This document shows positions 39,359-50,354 of a DNA stretch of 64,000 nt, one piece after another. A program made the translations under genes and the position numbers. Below the pieces are notes generated by a model. The model saw nothing but the letters and a program-made list of their open reading frames with translations. It did not search any database and was not told the DNA's origin. Origin of the DNA: Marasmius tenuissimus (lineage: Eukaryota; Basidiomycota; Agaricomycetes; Agaricales; Marasmiaceae); the NCBI GenBank assembly GCA_029532415.1, contig JAQOTA010000053.1:2046001-2110000 (forward strand), in the 5' to 3' direction. Positions within the stretch are counted from its first letter, which is position 1; each line of letters opens with the position of its first letter.

Positions 39359-40429
39359 ATGGCTTTTCGCCTCGTATCCCTCGTTCTTTTCGCTCTTCAG
39401 CTCCTAGTACTGGCTCGAAACCCCAAGCGCGGGCTAGCCTTTCCGACTGAGCCCGGTCATCTGCAAGACATTCAGAAAGCAGACGGTCCAAATGCTACCG
39501 TTTCTTGGATGTACAACTGGGACGTAGCCCCTGCTGGAAACGTCCCGCAACAAATTGAATTCGTTCCGATGCAGTGGGGTATCTGGGGTATCGAAAAGCT
39601 GCATGATTTAGCAATCGGCAAGGGATACAGGACAATGTTGGTACGTGATCAAGCTTGGCTTCTGTTCGTATTTGTCGAATCTGACAGTCAGTGTTTGGTT
39701 AGGCGTTCAACGAACCGGAACTGTCAGGTCAATCGAATCTATCTCCTGAGCAGGCGGTGAGACTCTGGAAGACATTTGTACGACCCTTGAACAAGGGAGG
39801 CGTCCGCCTAGGATCGCCTGGTATATCATCCGCGCCTTCAGGCAAGATTTGGTTGCAGAAGTTTTTCTCACTCTGTGGCGCGGACTGTGGTGTGGATTTC
39901 GTCGCTGTACATTGGTGGGTGTCTATGGTTTACGCACCAGTCAGCATAGGTCGCTCAGACAACTTATAGGTACGGAGAGGGCATCCAGAACTTCATGAAT
40001 TACCTTCACGAGATTCATGCGACCTTCCCGCACCATCCTATCTGGATCACCGAATTTGGCTGTACTTCTGGGAGCGATCAAGGTTCTACTCTACATCTCC
40101 GTGCCTCTTGACCTGGCCTCTCACTATGACCGTCCTTCGTCCCCACAGAGGTCATCGAATTCCTTCAACGAGCACTCGATTTCATGGATTCGATGTCTTG
40201 GGTTGAAAGGTATGCATGGTTTGCTTTCGGCGTAAGTGCCATCTCGTACCCTTTGAGCATACCCTGTCTTACGGAACACCTGTGGTTGTTAGAGGACAAC
40301 CACTGGTATGCGAACTAGTTGAGTATCTTGCTTCATCGTGTACTGACCCGAACTGAATGACGCGACCTTTCAGATCTTTTGGATGTTCATGGCAATCTCA
40401 ACGTTTTGGGTGCACTGTATCTGAAGTAG
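39359..40429 (+). CDS. GH128 (Asl1-like) secreted beta-glucanase
   Basis: Secreted glycoside hydrolase of the Asl1/GH128 family (glyco_hydro_cc), acting on beta-1,3-glucan or associated with the cell wall. A signal peptide (MAFRLVSLVLFALQLLVLA) precedes the family's N-terminal NPKRGLAF and VSWMYNWDVAP. After an intron ending near 39702 comes AFNEPELSGQSN, with the acid/base Glu. VHW-YGEGIQNF crosses an intron, and WITEFGCTSGSDQ supplies the nucleophile Glu. A small exon RTTTGMR and the final LLDVHGNLNVLGALYLK end with TAG at 40427. Five introns, all GT-AG. Both catalytic glutamates are present. Confidence 0.86.
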
Positions 40430-40559
40430 AGAATTGTAGTATGTCGAAGCTTAACTTAACGATGGTCTTGTAATACGGCGAACTGCCAAGAAGACAAAGA
40501 CACTGAAAATCCAGGAGGTTTCTGTACTTTACAACATCGAAAGTAAGCAGAGCTGGGCC

Positions 40560-42330
40560 TCGGATTCAAACAGGATCTACTTCGCTGGGGTATAGAATTT
40601 GATATAGTGCTTCAATCATCTCGACCTCGTCTCCTCCATCGAGTGTTTCCAAAACTGCTCTTTGTCAACGCCGTGATCACAAAGACCAATGTCCGTTCCA
40701 TAATCATTCCTCCTGTAGAACCCTTCCTTGCCAGCCAGTAGCCCGTACAAGAAAAACTCTGCGCTTCTCTCCTCTGTCATCGAGGCAAGCTTCCACAGGA
40801 TTCTCAAGAGTGGGTTGAATATCGTCAAAGGCCACGTCGAGAAAGTCATCTGCTTCTGGAATGTATCCGTGCGCACAAACCCAGGACTCATATGTGTGAA
40901 CGCGATGCCAGGTTCCCTTCTCGCAAACCCCTGGAAATGAAAATGAGTAAATGTCGTCGTCGGGATTGGAGAGTAAGAACTCACTTCTAGCGCCAAGTCG
41001 TTATAGGGTGGACTTGCGACCGCTGCCCTCCATGTAGGTCCATGTTCCCATTTCTTATACCCAAAGTCTCCATCCTTGACGAGAGCCCATCTGAATCCAG
41101 CTGCCAAGACTGACAATACTTTTGAATCTTCACCTGCGTCCCTGGCTGCCCTCAAGAGCGGCAATAGCTCGTGCGTGAGTTTGAATCTATGGTAGTACCG
41201 CAGAGCCAACTGATGGTCAATTCCCTCTTCCGTGTCGATTCGGTTACGAAAGCGGAGTGACCCGTAGCCCGCAGACATGAAGAGGAAGTTGACTCGTGGA
41301 GGATTGTTTTGGGGGATTCGGGAGAGGAGCAGTTGCTTAATCTTCTCCACGGCCTCGACGACGTTCTTCATGAGTGCTACATCGCACTGGATGAACTCCC
41401 GTAGGACTTGATCGCGTAAGACGGGGTCGAGAGGTTTGACGAGTGAGTTTAAAACCCGTTTCGCATTGGACTCGGAGCGAGCGATGAGGATGATATGAAC
41501 TTTTCCGTCTGTGATGCGGGACAGGGCTTCGAGGGTCCGATGGCCAATGCCTTGCGAGGCTCCGACGAAGACTGCAACGGGTGTGTAGGAGAGTTTGTAC
41601 GACGTCGTGAAGGATTTCGCTTCAGTGAAAGAAGGCATGGCGCTTGATTGAGGTCTTCATTCGGAGGCAAGCCTTATTTATTTTGACAGCTTAGCTTGAA
41701 AGTCCATCAAGTATCACAGCCGTAAGGTGACGCGTCGCGCCGTCGCAACAAAGCCTGGCCCTGTACCTGGGAATTGTAGAGAGGCACCGTGATGGTCGTT
41801 TCTCCTGCGAATTCTTCGGGCCGTTAGACTTTTCGATGGGCCTGCATGGCGCGTTGAAGAGTGGGTATGACGAGCGATATACAGTGTTCCCAAAAAACCG
41901 TCGTGAAAGAGTTTGCACCAAGGACGACAAGATTTGTCAGCGCTGGTCCTTGTTGGTCCAGGGCAAAGCGGCACGACCACGCGGCTTGGACGCGTCTCTC
42001 TTCTGAACCTTCACCATCACTATTCACGTCCTCTATCCCTGGCATGCGACCAATGCTTGGTCTCAAACCACGACTCTTCTACGTTTTGAGAGGGCCGAGA
42101 AGGGTATTTCAGGCAGCACATACTTACTCACTGGCCCTTCGAGCCTTTTCGAGCGATACCTGACCGCTGTGCAGCTGATCCGTGCTATGGTTGGAATCGT
42201 AGAGATGCATCGAATGTCTGGATAGCATGCTAAATGGAAACGCTTTGGGCAAGCTGAGTAGGCGCTTCAAAACCTACCGTCTTGAGAATGAACTGACTGA
42301 CGCTCTTCCTAAACGCTTTCCAAGTGCACC
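40560..42330. repeat. Tandem duplication unit 1 (SDR gene plus flanks)
   Basis: This segment and 43215-44975 are paralogous. The similarity covers about 55 bp of 3' flank, the whole SDR gene, and about 650 bp upstream, including GGTCC(A)GGGCAAAGCG near 41955/44636 and GGGCAAGCTGAGTA near 42246/44900. Boundaries are approximate. Confidence 0.75.
40616..41638 (-). CDS. Short-chain dehydrogenase/reductase-like protein (SDR copy 1)
   Basis: NAD(P)-binding Rossmann protein, 322 residues, two exons (41638-40985, 40930-40616). The cofactor motif is VAVFVGASQGIGHRTLEALS near residue 22. VNFLFMSAGYGSLRFRN corresponds to the NNAG-like strand. The expected YxxxK catalytic pair is not visible; the position after the substrate loop reads SPPYNDLALE, with no Lys four residues on. 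The later GIAFTHMSPGFVRTD keeps the PG motif. This suggests an atypical SDR that may bind cofactor without classical catalysis. The 54-nt intron (40984-40931) is in frame and stop-free here. Confidence 0.85.
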   Translation of the reverse strand: MPSFTEAKSFTTSYKLSYTPVAVFVGASQGIGHRTLEALSRITDGKVHIILIARSESNAKRVLNSLVKPLDPVLRDQVLREFIQCDVALMKNVVEAVEKIKQLLLSRIPQNNPPRVNFLFMSAGYGSLRFRNRIDTEEGIDHQLALRYYHRFKLTHELLPLLRAARDAGEDSKVLSVLAAGFRWALVKDGDFGYKKWEHGPTWRAAVASPPYNDLALEVSSYSPIPTTTFTHFHFQGFARREPGIAFTHMSPGFVRTDTFQKQMTFSTWPLTIFNPLLRILWKLASMTEERSAEFFLYGLLAGKEGFYRRNDYGTDIGLCDHGVDKEQFWKHSMEETRSR

Positions 42331-43274
42331 TTACCAGAAGCAATCCATCGATTACGAGTACCGTCCACCGGGGAAGGAACGACCTCTGATGACGACGAAT
42401 GGATTTGAGCTAACTAAATCGTCCTCCCTGAGCCCGTCATCGTACCTCATTATACCTATTTGATGGTAGTCCTGATCCTGGCTAACGTACGTCAAGACTG
42501 GCGAAATGTCGGTCTCCGAGCTAAGTGATCGTCAAACTTGCGAATATTGAGCTCAATCCTGACTCGCCCTGACTCGCTCAAGTATACAGAAGATTGGACA
42601 ACTCGTGGCAGACTGAACGAACATACCTGTGCCAGTGCGGTCTACTATGGAGACCCAGAGGTCTGCGTTTCCAAGAAATAACCGACGGTTGAAATCTTAC
42701 GATGGCGGTCAACGAAGACGGGTTTTAGCGTGCTGTCAAGGAGGTGCTTGGTGTCGAAAACGGCCAACTTCATGCTCAGGTCCTTGGATTTGGGATTGAT
42801 ACGCGGAGGGGGCGAGCAGTGGCTTTCCTGAATGTGTTCTACTACCAGATTGAACCGTTTGGATTGGTTGACCCTGCCAAGCCCAGGCATTAGAAGGTTC
42901 TGGGGCTTCTCCTTGTTAATCCGCATATCAGATTGCTTCGATTGCTAACGTGCCCCCACAGCAGCACGGTTGGGCTGATGGTCTTGGTACGGAAGGGGAG
43001 TGAGGACTATTCTTCGAGAAGACGAAGCAGATAATGAATGATCTACTAAGCCAACAAGTAGCGTATGAGGAAACGATAAGTTTCATGAAACCTCATTGAC
43101 CCTAGAATTCTCACCGGTCTTGGAATCTGGCGTTTGGTGTATATACCTCCGATGTCGATGTAAGCAATCTTATAGATGTTGCATTCCATGCAGGATCTGT
43201 ACTGTACATGAACGAACGTAGTGACACAAATATAATTTACTTCGTGGGGTATTGGGTTCAATCAAGCGCTTTAA
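41639..43274. other. Region between the SDR copies
   Basis: The first ~700 bp are the duplicated upstream flank of SDR copy 1. The rest contains short ORFs (for example 42645-42926, minus) without recognisable motifs. Confidence 0.5.
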
Positions 43275-44975
43275 TCAACCCGATCTCGTCTCCTCCATCG
43301 AGTGTTTCCAAAACTGCTCTTTGTCAACACCGTGATCGTAAAGACCAATGTCCGTTCCGTAATTATTCCTCCTGTAGAACCCTTCCTTGCCAGCGAGTAG
43401 TCCGTATAGAAAATACTCCGCACTTCTCTCTTCCGGCATTGAAACAAACCTCAAGAGAAATCGTAAAAGTGGGTTGAAGACCGTTAAGGGCCATGTCGAG
43501 AAAGTCAACTGCTTGAGGAACGAATCCGTGCGCACCCACCAAGGGTTCATATGTGTGAACGCTATACCTGGTTCCCGCTTCGCAAACCCCTGGGAATGAA
43601 GAACGAGTAAATTTCATCGTTCGACGTTAGGACACAGAAACAAAAGCTCACCTCCAGCCCCAAGTCGTTGTAGGGTGGACTGACAATCACTGCCCTCCAC
43701 GTAGGTCCATGTTCCCATTTCTTGTACCCAAAGTCTCCATCCTTGGGAAGAGGCCACCGCGCTCCAGCTCCCAAAACTGATAACACCTTGGAATCCTCCC
43801 CTGCGTCCCTGGCTGCCCTCAAAAGCGGCAACAGCTCGTGCGTGAATTTGAATCGATGGTAGTACCGCAGAGCTAGTTGACGGTCAATTCCCTCTTCCGT
43901 GTCGATTCGGTTACGAAAGCGAACGGACGCGTAGCCTGCTGACATGAAAAGGAAATTGACTCGTGGAGGATTGTTTTGGGGGATTCGGGAGAGGAGCAGT
44001 TGCTTGATCTTCTCCACAGCTTCGACGACGTTCTTCATGAGTGCTACATCGCACTGGATGAACTCCCGTAGGACTTGATCGCGTAAGACGGGGTCGAGAG
44101 GTTTGACGAGTGAGCTCAAGACCCGTTTCGCATTGGATTCGGAGCGAGCGATGAGGATGATATGGACTTTTCCGTCTGTGATGCGGGACAGGGCTTCGAG
44201 GGTCCGATGGCCAATGCCCTGTGAGGCTCCGACGAAGACTGCGACAGGTATGTAGGAGAATTTGTACGACGTCGTGAAGGATTTCGCTTCAGCGATGGAA
44301 GGCATGGTGCTTGATTGAGATCTTCACACAAGGCAAATTTTGTCCTTATATCAAGTTGGCTTGAGAGTCCATCAGGTACCACAGCCGAGAGGTGATGCGT
44401 CGCGATCTAAAGCTCGGCTCTGTACCTGGGAACTATAGAGATCATGATGGTCGTTTCTTCTGTGACTGTTGCGGGCCGTTGGGCTATTTGATAGGCTCGT
44501 ATGGCGTATTAAAGGGTGGTTATGACGAGGAAGATGCAGTTTTCCGAGATACTGCCATGGAAGAGCGAGACTGAGAATGAAAGGAAAGTTGGCAGCATGG
44601 ACGTCAATGTTTGTCAGTGTTGGTCCTTGCTGGTCCAGGGCAAAGCGACACGACCGTGCGGCTTGGACACGTCTTTCCCTGTCTTTCCTCTGAACCTCCA
44701 CCATCGCTGTCCGCGACCCCTATCCTGGCATACGACTTTAGCTCTTAAGGGTCCTTTTGTACTCTGAGAATCCCTGTTGGCTTTTAGGTCCTTGTGGAGA
44801 TCTCTCACCGCCAGTTAATCGAGGCAGCTGATCCAAATTGTGATTGGAGTTGTAGACGCATCGGATATCTGGGCAACATGCCAAGTAGAAAAGTTGTGGG
44901 CAAGCTGAGTACGTGGATTGGAACCTACCGCCTTCGGAATAAATTGACTGACATTTTTCTACCAGCGTTTCAAGT
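43215..44975. repeat. Tandem duplication unit 2 (SDR gene plus flanks)
   Basis: Second copy of the unit described at 40560-42330, in the same orientation, about 2.65 kb away. Exon lengths of the two genes are identical (654 and 315 nt). Confidence 0.75.
43275..44305 (-). CDS. Short-chain dehydrogenase/reductase-like protein (SDR copy 2)
   Basis: Close tandem paralogue of the 40.6-kb gene, also 322 residues (44305-43652, 43589-43275). It keeps VAVFVGASQGIGHRTLEALS and the same substrate-loop reading SPPYNDLGLE without a YxxxK pair. A striking difference is GIAFTHMNPWWVRTD where copy 1 has MSPGFVRTD: the usual Pro-Gly after strand 6 is replaced, so cofactor or substrate placement may differ. 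The intron is 62 nt with a stop in frame, unlike the 54-nt open one in copy 1. Confidence 0.85.
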
Positions 44976-45545
44976 TAACAATGATGGTCAGTTCGCACCT
45001 TCCCCACTGGCGTAGCCTTCGATTGGTTTAGTCCCCAGAATGAAACCGCTCCACGCAGGAGCGACCCTGAACGACAAACGTTCCCATGGAATAAAGAGGG
45101 GAGGCCGACGGCAACAGAACCTCGGGACTGTATCACTTACCTCACATGATACGCCACCCAGCACACAACACAACGGTAAGTGAAGCTGCAGATAAAAGGA
45201 CCGCTCGTGCGCTGATAATGTCTACTGACGAGCAGAATATACTGCGCTGCCGCATCGATTCCTCCGACCCTCATGATCATGCTGCGGATCAAGTACAACT
45301 ACCATCACGATTGAGTACAAGCTGTTGAACTTGTGAATCAGAGTAGATGTGCGCAGCTTTTGTGAGTAAGCTCCACATTATTTGACAGGATTCTGTCAAA
45401 AGTCTCGATCCTCAATGCAATCTTTTTGGCCACGCAGCGGTGCCGTCTGCGGGTCCATCTCAGGGTTTGGTTAGGGCCCCAACAGTGAATCTGTGCTGAA
45501 AGCGGTCATATAAAAGGACGGTGTCCTATTTTCCAAAGTGTCGTC
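44306..45545. other. Upstream flank of SDR copy 2 and promoter of the first FAD oxidase
   Basis: About 670 bp are duplicated SDR flank. The rest leads to the FAD-oxidase promoter. No additional gene recognised. Confidence 0.5.
45509..45516 (+). promoter_or_regulatory. TATA box of FAD oxidase A
   Basis: TATAAAAG, about 48 bp before the preferred ATG. A matching box lies before copies C and D. Confidence 0.65.
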
Positions 45546-45563
45546 ATGCCCCGACCATACAAC

Positions 45564-47535
45564 ATGTTGGGGATTTCACAACTCACACTCCTCACGACCT
45601 CGGTCCTTTCCTTCACTTCTGGCTCTTCGGGACAGGACACCAGCTGCAAGTGCCTTTACGGCGACGCGTGCTGGCCGACTGAATCTGAATTTACAGAGCT
45701 CTCCTCGCAACTTTCTCAGCCTCTGGTTCATCCCATACCACCAGCGTCGACGTGCTATCCCAACTCGAATTCTGGAGGGAATTGCACGGAGGTGAAATCA
45801 AACTCTGGTAATGGAACCTGGATCGCCGACCAACCTGGAGCGTACCAGAACGTGAACTTCGCGACCTATATATTCCCTAATGGGACTGTTAGCGCGTGTT
45901 ATCTGAACGCGACACTGGGGTTTCCGTGCGAGCAGGGAAGCGTGCCTCCGATTGGTGTCGACGCGAGAAGCGCGGGGGACGTGCAAGCAGCGGTCAAGTT
46001 TGCGGCGGAGAAGAACTTGAGGCTCGTGGTCAAGAATACTGGGTAAGCCTAGCTTCCTTGTTGCGAGCTTGTTTTGTTGAGATTATCCATAGACACGATT
46101 ACCTTGGACGAAGCTCGGCAAGGAATGGGTTTATGATCTGGACTCACCATATGAAGGATATCGCGTACAACGAAACCTTCGTTCCTGAAGGAGCACCTGC
46201 TACAGAGACCTATCAAGGTACGCCCGTCCTCAAAGTCTCGATAATCTCATTCCAATCTTTCTTATCCATCTCTATAGCGCTCACGTTCGGAGCTGGAGTA
46301 CAATGGCGGGAAGCATACACGGCTGCGCAGCAGAACAATCGATATATTGTCGGTGGTATCTCAGGCGATGGTTCTGTCGGGGTTGCAGGTGGCTGGATCG
46401 GTGGAGGTGGCCACAGTGCGTTTTCACTTAGATATGGACTAGGCAAGCTCCTTTCGACTTCTCCCGTTATCATGCTCTCATATTTAATGTATCACAATCA
46501 GGTGTTGACAACGCCGTCCAGTTCACGGTCGTCACTGCCAACGGCGATCATGTCACTGCCAATGCACACTCCCACCCTGACCTCTTCTGGGCTCTTCGCG
46601 GAGGAGGTCCTGGTACATATGGCGTCGTTACCTCTATCACTTATAAAACACACCCAATCGAGCCCCTCGTCGGAGGCTATATCTTAGCCAACTTCACTTC
46701 GCTCGATATTGCAAAGTCGGTCGGACTTGAATTCGTCAAACTCCAACCAAAGCTATCCGATGTCCAGTGGGGAGGTTACAGTCTCTTCAGCGAAGATACC
46801 TTCCTCTTTGCTCTGCTCGCTCCGAACGCAACGATGGAGCAAGCAAACACAACCGTGGGACCCTTTCTGGAGCATTTGAAGATCACGGCGGGCGAGAACA
46901 ATACGCAGATGACGCTGTTTGAGGCGCCGTCTTTCTACGCTGTACTCGAGCAGACATCGGATACTGCACCGTCTGGTTCGCAGGTGGGTAATAATGTGGA
47001 GATCGCGTCGAGGTTGTACACAAGGAACTTGTACGAGACGGAGCCGGAAAAGATGGTTGAGACATTTTTGAACATGCCAGGAGGTGGGGGCGTTGCGATC
47101 AAGTGAGTCAATCTCTGAGAGCAATGTACGCTCGACGGCACTCATATCTTTTACAGCCACGTCTCTGGAGGTGTCGTTTCACAAACTGACCCTGAATCGA
47201 CTGGGCTGAACCCTGGGTGGCGAAACTCCATCGGTGGTTTGGTGTATACGACTGTTGGATGGAAGGACGGTGCTTCAGCTGCAGAGATTCAAGCACAGAA
47301 GGATCTGTTAAAACAGCACATCGATATTTTGGAAGGGCTGGAGCCCGGAACTGCGTCCTATATCAACGAAGGGTCGTTGTACGAGCCGAACAGTCAGTGG
47401 ACGTACTTTGGCGAGCACTACGACAGGTTATTGGGGATAAAGGATCAATTTGATCCTGAAGGATTCTTTGTGGTCGCCTCTGGTGTTGGCTCAGAGAGGT
47501 GGGACGACGATTTGAACTGTAGAAGTGATCAGTGA
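45564..47535 (+). CDS. Secreted FAD-linked oxidase, berberine-bridge type (copy A)
   Basis: Flavoprotein oxidase with an FAD_binding_4 (PCMH-type) domain and a C-terminal BBE domain. Exons 45564-46042, 46093-46217, 46278-46442, 46502-47102, 47157-47535 give 582 residues. The ATG at 45564 is preferred over 45546 because it aligns with the paralogues; a signal peptide follows. The mature start has CKCLYGDACWP, shared by all copies. IGVDARSAGDVQAAVKFA and KNTGHDY follow; His161 is the likely covalent FAD attachment site. The usual second, cysteinyl attachment is absent (GSVGVAGGWIGGGGHS has no Cys). The C-terminus has INEGSLYEPNSQWTYFGEHY, the BBE motif. Intron 3 (46443-46501) uses a GC donor. 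Substrate unknown (alcohols, sugars or alkaloid-like compounds in this family). Confidence 0.88.
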
Positions 47536-47907
47536 TCATTGTCGATCATCTTCCACGACTTCAATTTCACCAATTATCGACTTGTACCATCGTTTTTACT
47601 TATTTCTCAATTCTTATACAATACGAATACTTGCTTATTATCATCTATGTTCCCAAGCTCTGGAGTGGGCTTCCAGTGCAAACCGCAGGGGTGACACCCA
47701 ATCTCGATTCTCGGCAGGCGGGGCGCGGGAAATCGGCCGGCAAACGGCGGGTAGAGAAATCCATCGGATATGTCCGAAGAGCAGCCGAAGAGGGAGCTCA
47801 CCATTTGAACCAATACTTCCACTCAAAAGACACAATCTAGCCACTGTTCGGGCAGAACGCTGCATAGCGAAAGCAGACCTACAAATCTCGAGGTATAGTG
47901 TATACCA

Positions 47908-49852
47908 ATGTTTGGGATCCCGTTTCTCGCACCTCTTGCAATCTTTATGCTTTCTTTCACTTCTAGCTCTGCAGGACAAGGACAGAACACCGACGGGGAC
48001 TGCAAATACCTTTACGGCGACATCTGCTGGCCCAGGGAGTCTGATTTTGCTGAGCTCTCTTCACAACTCTCACAACCTCTCATTCACCCCGTACCATCTG
48101 CATCTGCTTGCTACCCTGCTGAAAGCCCTTCAGCGGATTGTGCAGTCGTGAAAGCCAACTTCCGTAATGGCACCTGGCGTGCTGATCAAGCTGACACGTA
48201 CCAGAGCGTGAATTTTGAGGGGTATATATTCTCAAATGGGAGCATCAGTGCGTGTTATTTGAACGCGACACTCGGCTTTCCGTGCGAGCAGGGAGCATAC
48301 CGCCGATTGGTGTGGACGCGAGGAATGCTGGGGATGTACAGGTGGCAGTCAAATTTGCAGCGGAGAAGAATTTGAGGTTGGTGATCAAGAATACCGGGTG
48401 AGTCTTCGTCGTGATTGGGAAGTATACTACGTTGACCACTTCTGCAGGCATGACCTCCTTGGGCGAAGCTCTGGGAGGAACGGTTTCATGATTTGGACTC
48501 ACCATATGCAAAACATCGCTTACAACGAGAGCTTTGTTCCGGAAGGAGCAGCGGAGACCGAGATATATCAGGGTACCTCTTCCTTCCAGTGCTGTTTTTC
48601 AGGAGTCATCTAATTCAAATGTACTGTTTCTAGCACTCACGCTTGAAGCCGGTGTTCAATGGCGTGAAGCATATGCAGCTGCACACCAAAACAACCGCTA
48701 CATCATTGGTGGTATCTCACCGGACTCTTCTGTCGGTGCTGCAGGCGGCTGGATTGGCAGTGGTGGTCACAGTCCATCTGCACCCAGATATGGACTAGGT
48801 GAGTTTCTTGGGATTACTCTCACTTCCTGCCCTCATCGATCGAAACCAGGTGTCGACAATGCCATCCAATAATGTTACGGCCAATGGCGATCACATAATT
48901 GCCAATGAAAACTCCCGTCCTGACCTCTTCTGGGCCCTTCGTGGAGGGGGGTCCTGGTACATACGGTGTCGTCACATCCGTTACCTACAAGACCCACCCC
49001 ATCGAGCCCGTTGTCATGAGCTTCGTTACGGCGAACTTCACTTCAACCGAGGTCGCGAAGTCAGTCGGGACCGAACTCCTGAAGCTTCAACCAAGGCTGT
49101 CTGATTCTCAGTGGGGCGGAGATACTTACTTCACCCGAACGGGCTTCGCGTATACCTTGTACGCACCGAACGCGACGATGGGCCAAGTCAACGCAGCCAT
49201 TGGGCTATTGCTCGAGCATTTGAATAGAACGGCGGGAGAGAACAATACTCAAGCGTCGGTGTTCCCCGTCCTGTCATTCCAGGATGCAACCGATCGAGTG
49301 ACTACACAATCCGATTCCCTGGCCGGTGGCAATGGGGAAGTTGCTTCGAGGTTGTACACGAGAAATCTATATGAGACGGAGCCGGAGAAGATGACTGAGA
49401 CGTTCTTAAGGATGCCTGGAAATTTTGGCGTTGTGATTGTGTGAGTCAATGACCTATTTCTGCAATGTTGAAAAAGGTCGATGTTCACATTCTTACGGTA
49501 GTCACGTCGCGGGAGGTGTGGTCTCTCAAATCGATCCCGACTCTGCTGGGTTAAACCCTGCCTGGAGAGAAACGCTCGGTCCAGTACTGACGAGTGTCCA
49601 GTGGGAAGAGGTGCTGAAGGCAACAGAAAGGTACAAAGGGATTCTCTGAAGCAAGCGATCGACATCTTGGAGGAACTAGAACCTGGAACGGGGCCCTACG
49701 TGAACGAAGGGTCGTTGTACGAACGGAACTTCAAGTGGACGTACTTCGGCGACCACTACGACAGGCTACTGAAGATCAAAGATCAGTACGACCCGAATGA
49801 ACTGTTTGTGGTGGCCTCTGGTGTCGGCTCTGATAGGTGGGACGACGGTTGA
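47908..49852 (+). pseudogene. FAD-linked oxidase copy B, pseudogene with five frame lesions
   Basis: Same five-exon layout as copies A and C, with all splice sites preserved (47908-48397, 48448-48572, 48634-48798, 48850-49440, 49502-49852). The coding frame is broken five times. A base is lost near 48293 (GGAGC instead of GGAAGC). Five bases are lost at about 48870, creating an in-frame TAA. A base is gained in the G6 run 48946-48951. A base is lost near 49610, and another near 49848, giving an early TGA. After correcting lengths, exon 4 equals the 595 nt of copy C. Intact copies A and C in the same assembly argue that these are real mutations. No TATAAAA box is visible just upstream. Confidence 0.85.
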
Positions 49853-50354
49853 ACTGTCGGAGAGGACATTGATGGCTTACAGTTTTGTGGTAACTATCGA
49901 ATATCTACGTGTACCATTACTCCTGCTTCCGTTGGTTCTTCATGTACAGTATCGCCATCTCACTCGTGATTTCATCTTACGGTATCTCGCTATATAAACC
50001 TCAGACAGTATTCAGAGCCAGAAGAGAGCTGGATGTTCCCAACAAATTCGTGGGCATTGGATGCCGGATGTCCAGTCTGAATCGGAGGAACAATGGCGGA
50101 CGATGGCAATTTCAATTCAGTAAAAGTACATGGTACACGGCAGGCAAGCAAGTATTTTGTACAAGATATCGAGGTTCAAATTTGGTTTTACGATTTATAT
50201 CTGGAAAGCGATGCAAGAGAAGAGATTGCTGATATGATACAACACACTCTCGAGTTTTGAAAAGGGATGTCCTGCGACGACGAAGTAAGCGAACGAAACG
50301 CAGAACGAGGAGTTCAGATAGAAACTCACTTCGTGCCATCACCAAACCAGATCA
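49853..50354. other. Convergent intergenic region
   Basis: 502 bp between the 3' end of pseudogene B and the 3' end of the decarboxylase-like gene. Nothing recognised. Confidence 0.55.

Noticed and set aside
42645..42926. 93-codon minus-strand ORF between SDR copies
   Set aside because: No homologue recognised, no promoter or splice support, and not duplicated with the SDR unit.
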